The notes under the pieces are model-generated. The model was not told the DNA's origin. It did no database searches and saw only the letters and a program-made list of their open reading frames with translations. The translations under genes were made by a program, and so were the position numbers. This document shows, piece by piece, positions 28,556 through 37,488 of a stretch of 64,000 nt of DNA (position 1 is the stretch's first letter; every line of letters begins with the position of its first letter). Source of the DNA: Flavobacterium ovatum (GTDB lineage: Bacteria; Bacteroidota; Bacteroidia; Flavobacteriales; Flavobacteriaceae); NCBI RefSeq assembly GCF_040703125.1, contig NZ_CP160035.1, positions 3,768,001 through 3,832,000 of the forward strand, in the 5' to 3' direction.

Positions 28556-31117
28556 TTATTTTCCTTTTGGATGAACACGGTAAGGCTTTGCATTTCCGGG
28601 AGGTATAATTTTGATGGATTCTATTTCCATTTCTGATGGCAGTATGAAGGCATTTAAAATTACTTCTTTACCGTACTCTGGTGGAATTGGAATTTTTATA
28701 GCCAAAGTTTGGAATTCAGTATTTTCTTTTTTCACTACGTAGGTATCAATTTCGTTTCCTAACATTGTTAACTTCAAAGTAGCTTCGTTTGTTTTTAATT
28801 TCATATTAACCTCAGCATCCCAAGTATTGACGTAAAAACCGGGATCTGTAAAAGTCATTTTAAATTCTATTCCGGAATCCTCTTTTTTAGATTTAGGATT
28901 TGCAGTTTGCAAGAAGCTTTTGTCGTCATAAATAGCATCCCAATTTTTGAATCTATTAGGGTCTTTTGCATTAAAATAGGCCGATTTATTGTCCACATTT
29001 ACTTCTGGAACAACACCAGCTTTTACTTTTACTTTTCCTTTAGCTAAAATCTTTTCAGAAGAATTACCCACCATGATTTCAAATTTCCCATCGCTTACTT
29101 CAAAACGTTTGTTGTCTACATTGTAATAATTAAAGGCTGCATAGGGTACATTTAAAGTTACATTTTTAGTTTCTCCTGCTTTAAGATGGATTCTCTCAAA
29201 TCCTTTTAAAGATTTTAATGGTGCTAGTTTATTTTTACTTAAATCTCTGATATACAGTTGTACAACTTCATCACCATCGATTTTTCCAGAATTGGTTACG
29301 CTTACAGTAACAGCAACGCTCTCATTGACAGCTAAAGTTGTTTTATCTAATTTTAGCTCTTTAATATCAAAAGACGTATAACTCAAACCATAACCAAATG
29401 GGTATAAAGGTTTGTTCTTGAAAAACATGTACGTACGTCCTTTTCTAAGATCGTAATCGTGTATGTTTGGCAAATCATTATCCGACTCATACCAAGTCGA
29501 GTTTAATTTTCCCCCCGGATTGTATTTTCCCCAAAGTACATTGGCAATTGCCGTTCCTTGCTCTTGACCGTTTGGCCACGCACAAATTATTCCGGGAACC
29601 TCTTTCTGAGAAGGACCAATCGTGGTAGCACCACTCGGAATCAAAATAACTACTGTATTTTTGTTTACTTTCAAAACGGCTTCAATCAATCTTTGTTGCG
29701 CACCAGGTAATGCCAAGGTTAAACGGTCTGTATTTTCGGTCGATGTTTTTTCGTCGTTTCCAACAAAAATTATAGCAACCTCAGATTTTTTGGCCGCTTC
29801 AACTGCTTCTTTGATTTTTGCTTCATCAAATGGTTCAATAATCCCACAACCTTCAGCATAATTAATTTGTGCAGTAGTGCTATTTTTTATTCCAGCCAAT
29901 GGACTGATTTTACTTTTAGGAAATCCAGAATAAATTCCCAACCAAGCTTGGTTTGCAAATGGTCCTAAAACTGCAATTGATTTTACATCTTTTTTAAGGG
30001 GTAAAATATTGTCATTTTTTAATAAAACGATGGCTTGCTCTGCTGCTTTGAGTGCCAATTTTTTATGCGTGTCGCTTTCTAAAACAGATTGCGGTATTTT
30101 TGAATATGGATTTAGTTCTGGTTTATCAAAATCACCGGTTAAAAAACGAAGTCTCAAAAGTCGAGCAACCGATACATCAAGTTCAGCCTCTGTAAGTAAG
30201 CCTTGCTCAATTGCAGGTTTTAAATTTTGTATCATTAGTGATGCCTTAGGTCGAAAACATTCCTGATCGGTACCTGATTTAATAGCCAAAGCGGATGCCT
30301 CAGGAAATGATTTAACATATTTCTGATTGTTGAACATACCCGAAGCCGCATTCCAATCGGCCACTACATAGCCTTTAAAGCCCCATTCATTTCTTAAAAC
30401 ATCGGTTAATAACCATTTGCTTCCAGAACTAGGAACTCCATTCAACCCATTTAGTGCTGACATAATTCCACCAGCTTCTTCATCGGCAATACAAGTTTTA
30501 TAGGCAGGCATATAGAATTCTCTCAAATCTTTTTCGCTGATATTAGATTGAATTCGCTCTCTGTTTTTCTCAACATTATTTGCAATAAAGTGTTTGACCG
30601 TAGTTACTGTTTTTAGGTATTTTTTGTCATTTCCTTGCATTCCTCTAATGTACATTCGAGCCATTTCGGACATTAAAAACGGATCTTCGCTATAACATTC
30701 TTCGTTGCGTCCCCATCTAGGATCTCTTCCTAAATTTACCGTTGGCGAAAACATCATCACTTCTTTTTGGCCATTATTTTTCAAGGCACGTGCTTCGTTT
30801 GAAATAGCGGTAGCCACATCAAACATCAAGTTTGGATTCCAAGTGGCACCCATGGCAATGTTTTGCGGAAAAGACGTGCAATTCCATGCAATAACACCGT
30901 GCAATGCTTCGCCATACCATATATAAGCAGGGATGCCCAATCGGTCTATAGCGGGAATATCAGAACTGCATTGACTAATTTTTTCTTCGAGAGTCATTTT
31001 GGATAATAAATCTTTGACTCTATCTTCAGTAGGAGCATTTGGATTTTTCCAAGTTTGCGCATTGCTTCCAGCAGAAAAGAGGAAAAGCGCAACAATAATT
31101 TTGCTTAGTTGATTCAT
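28556..31117 (-). CDS. GH3 exo-beta-glycosidase
   Basis: 853 residues with a signal peptide ending GSNAQ. Barrel domain: VTTVKHFIANNVEKNR and GFKGYVVADWNAASG, whose aspartate is the nucleophile (about residue 255). Second domain: EKTSTENTDRLTLALPG, where the glutamate is the likely acid/base. FGYGLSYTSFDIKELKL begins the fibronectin III-like domain. A further 150 residues at the C-terminus look like an added beta-sandwich. GH3 covers glucosidases, xylosidases and some galactosidases, so the sugar is not certain. The gene stands alone on the minus strand between the two plus-strand regulator genes, an arrangement suggesting direct control by one or both. Confidence 0.93.
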   Translation of the reverse strand: MNQLSKIIVALFLFSAGSNAQTWKNPNAPTEDRVKDLLSKMTLEEKISQCSSDIPAIDRLGIPAYIWYGEALHGVIAWNCTSFPQNIAMGATWNPNLMFDVATAISNEARALKNNGQKEVMMFSPTVNLGRDPRWGRNEECYSEDPFLMSEMARMYIRGMQGNDKKYLKTVTTVKHFIANNVEKNRERIQSNISEKDLREFYMPAYKTCIADEEAGGIMSALNGLNGVPSSGSKWLLTDVLRNEWGFKGYVVADWNAASGMFNNQKYVKSFPEASALAIKSGTDQECFRPKASLMIQNLKPAIEQGLLTEAELDVSVARLLRLRFLTGDFDKPELNPYSKIPQSVLESDTHKKLALKAAEQAIVLLKNDNILPLKKDVKSIAVLGPFANQAWLGIYSGFPKSKISPLAGIKNSTTAQINYAEGCGIIEPFDEAKIKEAVEAAKKSEVAIIFVGNDEKTSTENTDRLTLALPGAQQRLIEAVLKVNKNTVVILIPSGATTIGPSQKEVPGIICAWPNGQEQGTAIANVLWGKYNPGGKLNSTWYESDNDLPNIHDYDLRKGRTYMFFKNKPLYPFGYGLSYTSFDIKELKLDKTTLAVNESVAVTVSVTNSGKIDGDEVVQLYIRDLSKNKLAPLKSLKGFERIHLKAGETKNVTLNVPYAAFNYYNVDNKRFEVSDGKFEIMVGNSSEKILAKGKVKVKAGVVPEVNVDNKSAYFNAKDPNRFKNWDAIYDDKSFLQTANPKSKKEDSGIEFKMTFTDPGFYVNTWDAEVNMKLKTNEATLKLTMLGNEIDTYVVKKENTEFQTLAIKIPIPPEYGKEVILNAFILPSEMEIESIKIIPPGNAKPYRVHPKGK

Positions 31118-31326
31118 AATTTATTTATGTGATTTTTTGATTGGTTTGTAATCTAGTCCGTTTAATTTGAAAGTTATTGCCTTTTAGCTACAACGCTAAA
31201 TTGTAAACTGATTAGACTATAATAGTTGAAATTCATGGTTGGTATGTTTTAGTTATTACACTACAAGGATAGTCGTTCCATTTTGAATGAATATCATAAA
31301 ACAACTCAAAAACTGTTGCAATCACT

Positions 31327-31345
31327 GTAACTTTAACCGTTAAAA
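31327..31345. promoter_or_regulatory. Candidate operator upstream of regulator B
   Basis: GTAACTTTAACC (31327-31338) is identical to the left arm of the site at 27290-27301. Here the inverted half-site follows at once, forming CTTTAAC-C-GTTAAAA. It lies about 100 bases before the regulator B start and about 210 bases before the GH3 start, in the 329-base divergent region. The rest of this gap shows only AT-rich sequence. Confidence 0.6.
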
Positions 31346-31446
31346 TGATAGCTTAAATCACTAATAAACACAGTGTTAATTCAAGTAACTACAGACTTTA
31401 AATTGTAGGCTTCCATTCTTTCTAAAAAAGCCTTATTTTTGACCTT

Positions 31447-32622
31447 ATGATGTCCGAAAAAGAAAAAATAGCGATACAAGATGCCTTAGAGAAAATAGGA
31501 AAACATTCTTTGTTTGCTAATTCTTCCGTGTACACAAGGCTATTGAATTATTTGGTCGAAAAAGCACTTATTAATGAAGATGTTAAAGAGTTTACAATCG
31601 GTTTGGACCTTTTTTCTAAAAATTATAGTCTTGACAAAAATGATGGTACGGTTCGCTCGTATGTATATAATTTGCGAAAAAAATTAGATGAATTTTATTC
31701 GAAAGAAGGAGCTGATGAATCCATTATTTTTAAAATAAACAAAGGACAGTACAATTTAAATTTCATTAGTCAAGAAACATTTTCGAAACAAAAAAAAACA
31801 ACTAAAGCTACCGTTACCATTCCGCTTCAATACCTCAAAGTTATCGGACTTGCAATAATTATAATTGGAATAATAATAGGAGCAGGATTTTATTTCGCTA
31901 ATAAACCTGCCTCTCTTTGGGAGCTTTATTTTGACTCGACTGCAAAAAATTTAGTAGTAGTTTCGGATCAATATGTAGTGCATGAAAAACTGAGTGACGG
32001 TAGGGTTCATGGTGTAATTTACGCCAATATCAATAACGGAAATGAGTTTGTTGATTACACAACTACAACACCTATCAATAACCTACAAATGACGGATTAT
32101 ACTTTGATGTCCAAAATGGCACCTTATTGTATTAAATCTATTGCAGACTGGTTTTCGAATTATAACAGCGATTTTGATCTAAAGCTAGAAAGCGAGCTCA
32201 ATTATGATGATATTACTCAAAACAACATCTTGTTTATTGGACAGTTTAAAACAATGAACATGTCTAAGACCTTCTTTTTGAAAGACAGTAAAGCTTTCAA
32301 AATATTTAATGATGGTTTTGAATATAGCACCAACGGAAAGACCATTTTGTATGATACACAACAAGATAAAAGCAGCAAAAAAGAATATGCTATGGTTTCG
32401 TGTATTAGTTTGAGCAAAGGAAAAACGGCTCTGTATTTTGTGTCCAATAATGATATTGGTGTGATGGCTACGGTCAAGCAATTTACAGACAAAGAATATT
32501 TAGATGATTTTCAAAAACAGTTGGGAAATAAGGCCAACTATTTTAACGCCTTGTTTGAAGTTAGTGGATTACAACGTACCGATGTAAGTTGCAAAATGGT
32601 AGCGCTAGAAGTGATTAAGTAA
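31447..32622 (+). CDS. Membrane-anchored winged-helix-like regulator B
   Basis: 391 residues, paralogue of regulator A with the same three-part plan. The module at 9-107 contains RLLNYLVEKAL, VKEFTIGLDLFSKNYSLDKN, VRSYVYNLRKKLDEFYSKEG and INKGQYNLNF. A strong membrane segment (about 128-150) has the run of isoleucines GLAIIIIGIIIGAGFYF. The outer domain keeps LFIGQFKTMN, EYAMVSCISLSKGKT and NDIGVMATVKQFTDKEYLDD. Either ATG at 31447 or at 31450 could start it. The outer domains differ far more than the inner ones, as expected if the pair read different ligands. I infer a sensor-regulator; the ligand is unknown. Confidence 0.75.
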   Translation: MMSEKEKIAIQDALEKIGKHSLFANSSVYTRLLNYLVEKALINEDVKEFTIGLDLFSKNYSLDKNDGTVRSYVYNLRKKLDEFYSKEGADESIIFKINKGQYNLNFISQETFSKQKKTTKATVTIPLQYLKVIGLAIIIIGIIIGAGFYFANKPASLWELYFDSTAKNLVVVSDQYVVHEKLSDGRVHGVIYANINNGNEFVDYTTTTPINNLQMTDYTLMSKMAPYCIKSIADWFSNYNSDFDLKLESELNYDDITQNNILFIGQFKTMNMSKTFFLKDSKAFKIFNDGFEYSTNGKTILYDTQQDKSSKKEYAMVSCISLSKGKTALYFVSNNDIGVMATVKQFTDKEYLDDFQKQLGNKANYFNALFEVSGLQRTDVSCKMVALEVIK

Positions 32623-32628
32623 ACCTAG

Positions 32629-32665
32629 AAATGGGCCGTACCTTTTGATGATACGACCATTTTTT
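32629..32665. terminator. Bidirectional terminator at the end of regulator B
   Basis: AATGGGCCGTA (32630-32640) pairs with TACGACCATT (32652-32661), followed by a T-run. The flanking AGAAATGG-CCGTACCTTTT matches the last codons of regulator A, but here it lies after the stop codon. It divides regulator B from the convergent sulfatase. Confidence 0.75.
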
Positions 32666-32682
32666 ATAACTATAATACTACC

Positions 32683-34257
32683 CTACTTTCTAGCAATTAT
32701 CTCGTCCAATTTTTCAGCAACCCCTTTGTTGTTGTCCTTTTGATTTTTCATGTACCCTTTTAAGGCAATGGCTAATTTCTTGGCCACATCGCTGTATTTC
32801 GGGTCGTTGATAAAATTGGTTCTTTCATTTGGATCTGCTTGAATATCTAGCAACCACGGCACTTCTTTCTGAGTAGCTAATAGTTTGTATTGGCTCGTAA
32901 CCGCCCCGTAGAAACCTAATTTCACAAAAGTTACATCCGTCCAATTGGTTGGTTTTTCATTTAATAAAGGCACCAAATCTCTACCTTCGACTTTTGGACA
33001 ATCGACTCCTAATAAATCTAAGAAAGTTGGCATCCAGTCGGTAGTATTTCCTGCTTCATTTACCACTTTTCCTCTCGGAACAACTGGTGCTTTACCTTCG
33101 CTGCCTTGTGCGATGATAAACGGAATCTTGGATGATGCTTCGTGAAAAGTTCCTTTGTTTACGCGACCATGTTCTCCTAATAAATCCCCGTGATCGGAAG
33201 AGAACATGATAATTGTATTTTCGAAAACACCATCGTCTTTTAGTTTTTGAACAATACGTCCCACATTATCATCAATCAATTTCACCATTCCAAGGTATTG
33301 CTCGATTTCGCCTTTTAGTTTTGCTTGATTTTTGGTCTTTGCATCTGGTTTTTGCCATGACGGAAAATCAGGGTTTTCTTTTTCTACATATGCCATTTTG
33401 TAAGTAGCTGGCAATTGTGTAACTGTTCCCTTGTACATAGTATCATAGGGCGCACGCACAACGTCAGGCGTGTGTGGATCGGGAATACTTACCACCAAAT
33501 AGAATGGTTTATTTTTATTAGTATCAATAAATTCCAAAGCTCTGTCGGTCAAAAAATCGGTGGTGTGTTTGACGTTTTTAGACTTATTATCTTGAAATAA
33601 AGGTTGACCGTATTTATCATTTCCAATTAAAGTTACGTTTTTGCTTGCGAAATACGGATTGCCGTTGGCATCAATTCCTTTGTACTTATCGTGTCCGCCA
33701 TTGAACATAAACTTTTTATCTTGAAATCCGTAGGTATCGTTGGGTGCTCCTACTGGAAACGGTGACCACCATTCGTCATGGTCTTTGTCCCCTGATTCAT
33801 CACGACTCTCGGCCAAATGCCATTTACCCGCATAACCTGTCCTATAGCCCGCTTTGGATAAAACGTCTGCAATGGTAGTTACCTCTGGCTTTAGGTATTT
33901 CCCATCTCCGTTTTTGTTCGAATTATTCGGTATACCCAAGGTCACAGGATAAAGCCCCGTAAACATCGAGCTACGCGACGCCGAGCAAACGGGCGCACTA
34001 CAATACATTCGATTAAAAATAGTTCCGTTTTTGGCCAAAGCATCCAAGTTTGGTGTTTCGGCATAAGCTTTTTCGCCCCATAACAACGCTTGGTCTTTCC
34101 CTAATTGTTCTCTATAAGCACCCAAGGTTCTAAAGTTGTGTTCATCGGTAATAATCCAAATTAAGTTGGGCTTTTTATTGGATTGGGCTTGAGTTTTAAT
34201 GTTTGGCAACGAAATAGCCGTTGCCAGCAGTATTAGTTCAAAAAGATTAATTTTCAT
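32683..34257 (-). CDS. S1 sulfatase, CSASR active site
   Basis: 524 residues with a signal peptide ending KTQAQ. IITDEHNFRTLGAY gives the metal ligands; C-S-A-S-R (Cys91) is the formylglycine site with alanine in place of proline. SSDHGDLLGEHGRVNKGTFH is the metal and sulfate-binding segment of choline-sulfatase/IDS-like members. It is longer than most neighbours because of inserts around residues 50-65 and 150-215. It is the last gene of the GH150-GH82-GH82-sulfatase run, 20 bases after the second GH82 stop codon, so it is likely matched to the products of those carrageenase-like enzymes. Confidence 0.93.
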   Translation of the reverse strand: MKINLFELILLATAISLPNIKTQAQSNKKPNLIWIITDEHNFRTLGAYREQLGKDQALLWGEKAYAETPNLDALAKNGTIFNRMYCSAPVCSASRSSMFTGLYPVTLGIPNNSNKNGDGKYLKPEVTTIADVLSKAGYRTGYAGKWHLAESRDESGDKDHDEWWSPFPVGAPNDTYGFQDKKFMFNGGHDKYKGIDANGNPYFASKNVTLIGNDKYGQPLFQDNKSKNVKHTTDFLTDRALEFIDTNKNKPFYLVVSIPDPHTPDVVRAPYDTMYKGTVTQLPATYKMAYVEKENPDFPSWQKPDAKTKNQAKLKGEIEQYLGMVKLIDDNVGRIVQKLKDDGVFENTIIMFSSDHGDLLGEHGRVNKGTFHEASSKIPFIIAQGSEGKAPVVPRGKVVNEAGNTTDWMPTFLDLLGVDCPKVEGRDLVPLLNEKPTNWTDVTFVKLGFYGAVTSQYKLLATQKEVPWLLDIQADPNERTNFINDPKYSDVAKKLAIALKGYMKNQKDNNKGVAEKLDEIIARK

Positions 34258-34277
34258 GTGGTTTGGTTGCGTTAAGC

Positions 34278-36035
34278 TTATTCTATTATTAGTTTTTTTA
34301 CTGTTTTTTGTCCTTCTAATGCAATGGAAACAAAATAGATTCCAGCACTCAAGTCGGAAACATTAATTTTGGATTCCAACGCATTACTTTGTACCGACTT
34401 CAATAAAGCCCCTAGAGTATTATAAATATTTATTTCACTATTAATTGGTGCCGTCACAGTCACTGAAGTTGAGGCAGGATTTGGAACTACCGAAATATTT
34501 TTATCTGAATTAAAATTTTCTGTTGATAAGTTCGAACAGTTATAGTTAAAACCAAAACTAAAATCATCTCCAAAAAGCATAGAAGGATATCCTTCAGCAC
34601 TATGTAAATTTACGCTACATGTTGCAATAGGATCTGTAAAACCTATTCCGCTAATATTGGTCATTTTTAAATAGAATTTCCCACCCAATGGATCCTCCCT
34701 AGTTCCAGTTGCGAGAATAGTTCCGTTTTCGAACTGTTGCTGTTGGGTCACATTATTAACAGAACGATGGCCTATAACAGCAATTGAAGGACCAATTTTT
34801 AACTTGGGATCATTATCATAAAGTGGTAAACTATTCAAAGGGCTTTGATCTCTATAAGATTGGGGATAAAACTGAAAATCACTTTCTAATTGCGCTGTAT
34901 TACTTTTATAAGTGGCTACCACATCATCAATTGTGATGTCTTTGTAGTACCCTTTTACATAATTGGGATCACTATCTAACAAATTAGATCCAATATCAGC
35001 ATCCAAGAATCCAGTAGGGGCATATACTGCAAAGGCAGAACCTATTGAACGAATGTTTTTTGCCACTACTCTACCGTTAATTCTAGTATGCGGCTGGAAC
35101 AATATTGCATTTCTCCCATCTTCTGATGTTATTGCTTCTGCATAAATATCATTTATAACACCTAAATTTTGGTCAATATTTGCTGGTAAAAGTGCAATTG
35201 TAGCACCAGATTCTAATCGTAAAGTAGAGCCACCTACTGCTCTCATATTTTTAAACGAAATATTTCTACAAGATTGTGCTTGGACTAAGCCATAACCTGG
35301 ATGAGCATTCAAAATTTCCAAATCTTTCAATTCGCCATTAAGTGGTGACCAACTCACACCCGTTGGAATATCATGCATGGCTGGACTACCATCAGAATTA
35401 AAAACTTGAGTTCCCGAATTAGTATAGAGTTCAATTGAATAATATCCATTAAAAGTTGGTGCGAATACTATTCCTGCTATTTTGGTTCCATTATCTACAA
35501 TTGAGAAATTAGAAACCGAAAAATCTTGAACCTGTGAAATTCCAAAAGCCTTAAAATTCCCCGTTGCTCCATCGGCATTTATACTAACTTTCTCATTGAC
35601 ACCACAATTACTACAACCCACTTTTACGTTCGAAATGATGTTTGTACTCCCATCATCAATAATTCTACCAAGATTAAAAATGGTAACTGATAAACCTGTA
35701 TTTCCATTTGAAAAAAAAGATTTTATGACTGCTCCTTTGTCAAATAATAAAAAAACATTCGATTTAAGATATACATTTTTAAACCTATAATCACCAGAAT
35801 TCACATAAACGGTTCCTCCTCCTGAATTGGCTGAAACCTCATCAATTAGTGATTGAAGTGCACTTGTTCGATCACTTTCAACATTAGTACCTGGAGACAA
35901 TGTTCTAGTAAAACCTGAAACTGTTCCTGTAAAAACGTATGGTACTAAAGGGGCTTGTGCCGAAACTACGGAGCAATTCCAAAGCAATAGAAACAACATC
36001 GTTGCTACTTGTGATTTAAAAAATTTATTTTTCAT
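34278..36035 (-). CDS. GH82 iota-carrageenase-family protein with T9SS sorting domain
   Basis: The start at 36035 (MKNKFFKSQV) gives a proper signal peptide ending VSAQ and 585 residues; an upstream ATG at 36065 is less likely. The right-handed beta-helix has the GH82 core: GGGTVYVNSGDYRFKNVYLK, then HPGYGLVQAQSCRNISFKNM, TLRLESGAT and LFQPHTRINGRVV. Compared with the Alteromonas enzyme as I remember it, the acid Glu (275), Gln252 and His316 are kept, but the base aspartate two residues after the Glu is Gly277. Residues 515-585 (VVPNPASTSVTV... to KKLIIE) are a type IX secretion sorting domain, so this protein is exported to the surface or medium. Confidence 0.87.
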   Translation of the reverse strand: MKNKFFKSQVATMLFLLLWNCSVVSAQAPLVPYVFTGTVSGFTRTLSPGTNVESDRTSALQSLIDEVSANSGGGTVYVNSGDYRFKNVYLKSNVFLLFDKGAVIKSFFSNGNTGLSVTIFNLGRIIDDGSTNIISNVKVGCSNCGVNEKVSINADGATGNFKAFGISQVQDFSVSNFSIVDNGTKIAGIVFAPTFNGYYSIELYTNSGTQVFNSDGSPAMHDIPTGVSWSPLNGELKDLEILNAHPGYGLVQAQSCRNISFKNMRAVGGSTLRLESGATIALLPANIDQNLGVINDIYAEAITSEDGRNAILFQPHTRINGRVVAKNIRSIGSAFAVYAPTGFLDADIGSNLLDSDPNYVKGYYKDITIDDVVATYKSNTAQLESDFQFYPQSYRDQSPLNSLPLYDNDPKLKIGPSIAVIGHRSVNNVTQQQQFENGTILATGTREDPLGGKFYLKMTNISGIGFTDPIATCSVNLHSAEGYPSMLFGDDFSFGFNYNCSNLSTENFNSDKNISVVPNPASTSVTVTAPINSEINIYNTLGALLKSVQSNALESKINVSDLSAGIYFVSIALEGQKTVKKLIIE

Positions 36036-36082
36036 AATCTTTTTTATTATGTAAGGTGAATTCAAGTCAATAAATAATTCTT

Positions 36083-37456
36083 TTAAAATCCATTATTCTT
36101 TTTTCCTTGTTTCCCTTGTTTTTCTTTAGGTTCCCATTTTTTTTTCTTCTCCTTGACTTTCTCTAAGCAATCTTCACTTCTCTCAACTTTAGCTTTATCA
36201 CAACCATTTACTCCCATATTTTTATAGGTATAATTTCCTGCCATCAAAAACTCAGAATTGGTTTTGGTGATTTTGCCAATATGGATCTCATAACAACCAC
36301 CATCACTTCCATTTTTACAACCACTGGCCAGAGTCGCATTGGTTCGAATTACACCAATAGATCTACCTGGAGTACTTTCAAAATCTGGATTCTGACATTT
36401 GGTTTGTAATTCTATGCGCTCAGCACAATCAAAATAGATAAAATCTTTAGATTTTACTTGGGCTCCTTTCCCACCCGTAACAGTAATATCACCTATGTAA
36501 GAACGACTATCAAAAGTCCCTATATTATCTACTCCAGTTTCTTTTTTATCTTCGAATCCTGCTGCGATTTGCACTGCAAAAGAGGAATTGATTGCCGTTA
36601 TTCCTTCTACATCAACACGACCTTGATCTACTCTGTGAGGAGAAACATTTACTGCCGCATCACCATTTTTAATTCTAATATTTCGTCCAACAATATCATC
36701 AACTGTTAATACATTCTCTTTACCGGTTTCACCACTTCCTGTCTCTACGCGCATGGTTACACCACCTACACCTTCAAGATTTTTACATAAAATAGATTTC
36801 CCTGCTTGTATTTGAATTACACCATATCCTACATGGCTATCAACCAATAAAATATTCTTTACTATACCTAGTCGCGCAACTTCGGTACGGTCTTTACTGT
36901 CTGGTAAATTCAACGCAATACAAGAGAAAGGCGTGTAAGAATCTGTGATTTTAAATCCTGAAAATTTAAAATTACGCACATTACAACCCGTGATAATTTT
37001 CATTCTATACTCTCCTTTTGGAAAATTGGCAGAAAACCAAGTTGCTTGATTTTCGCTGTCTTCATCAGTATTGGTAATGGCTACATTTTCTACTAAAAAC
37101 TCTTTACCAACTTCGAAGATAGTACTGCTTACTTTTTTAGCATTTTTATCGAAATAAGGTTCAATCATCACGTCTTTATCGATTTTGATATGAATGTTTG
37201 ATTTTAGTACTATATCAATCAAGTAATAGGTTCCTTTTTTAATCTGAATAATTCCACCGCCAGATTTGGACAAAGCAGTTATTTTAGAATTCAGCAATTC
37301 GCTATCTGTACCGTCTTTTCTCCCTGTCAATTTAAGTTCTGTTGTTTTATTCGGGATTTTATTGGTATAAAATCGACTTTCATTGTCTGTTAAACGATCT
37401 TGTGCTATTCCAACAAAAGCTGTTAAAAATAGTAGTATTAGTGTTAGATTTTTCAT
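36083..37456 (-). CDS. GH82 iota-carrageenase-family protein with basic tail
   Basis: 457 residues, signal peptide ending GIAQ. GH82 landmarks: GGGIIQIKKGTYYLIDIVLK, DSHVGYGVIQIQAGKSILCK, VTMRVETGSGE and VNVSPHRVDQGRVDVEG. Gln215, Glu238 and His274 match family active-site residues, but the usual aspartate two residues after the Glu is Gly240. There is no T9SS domain. The last 38 residues are lysine-rich (KEKKKKWEPKEKQGKQGKK), which could hold the protein to sulfated polysaccharide or to the cell surface. Endo-cleavage of carrageenan is expected from the family, but the altered residue leaves this open. It lies 32 bases after GH150 and 47 bases before the other GH82 start. Confidence 0.87.
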   Translation of the reverse strand: MKNLTLILLFLTAFVGIAQDRLTDNESRFYTNKIPNKTTELKLTGRKDGTDSELLNSKITALSKSGGGIIQIKKGTYYLIDIVLKSNIHIKIDKDVMIEPYFDKNAKKVSSTIFEVGKEFLVENVAITNTDEDSENQATWFSANFPKGEYRMKIITGCNVRNFKFSGFKITDSYTPFSCIALNLPDSKDRTEVARLGIVKNILLVDSHVGYGVIQIQAGKSILCKNLEGVGGVTMRVETGSGETGKENVLTVDDIVGRNIRIKNGDAAVNVSPHRVDQGRVDVEGITAINSSFAVQIAAGFEDKKETGVDNIGTFDSRSYIGDITVTGGKGAQVKSKDFIYFDCAERIELQTKCQNPDFESTPGRSIGVIRTNATLASGCKNGSDGGCYEIHIGKITKTNSEFLMAGNYTYKNMGVNGCDKAKVERSEDCLEKVKEKKKKWEPKEKQGKQGKKNNGF

Positions 37457-37488
37457 GTTTATTTTTAGTTTGTCAGTATGTTTTTTAT

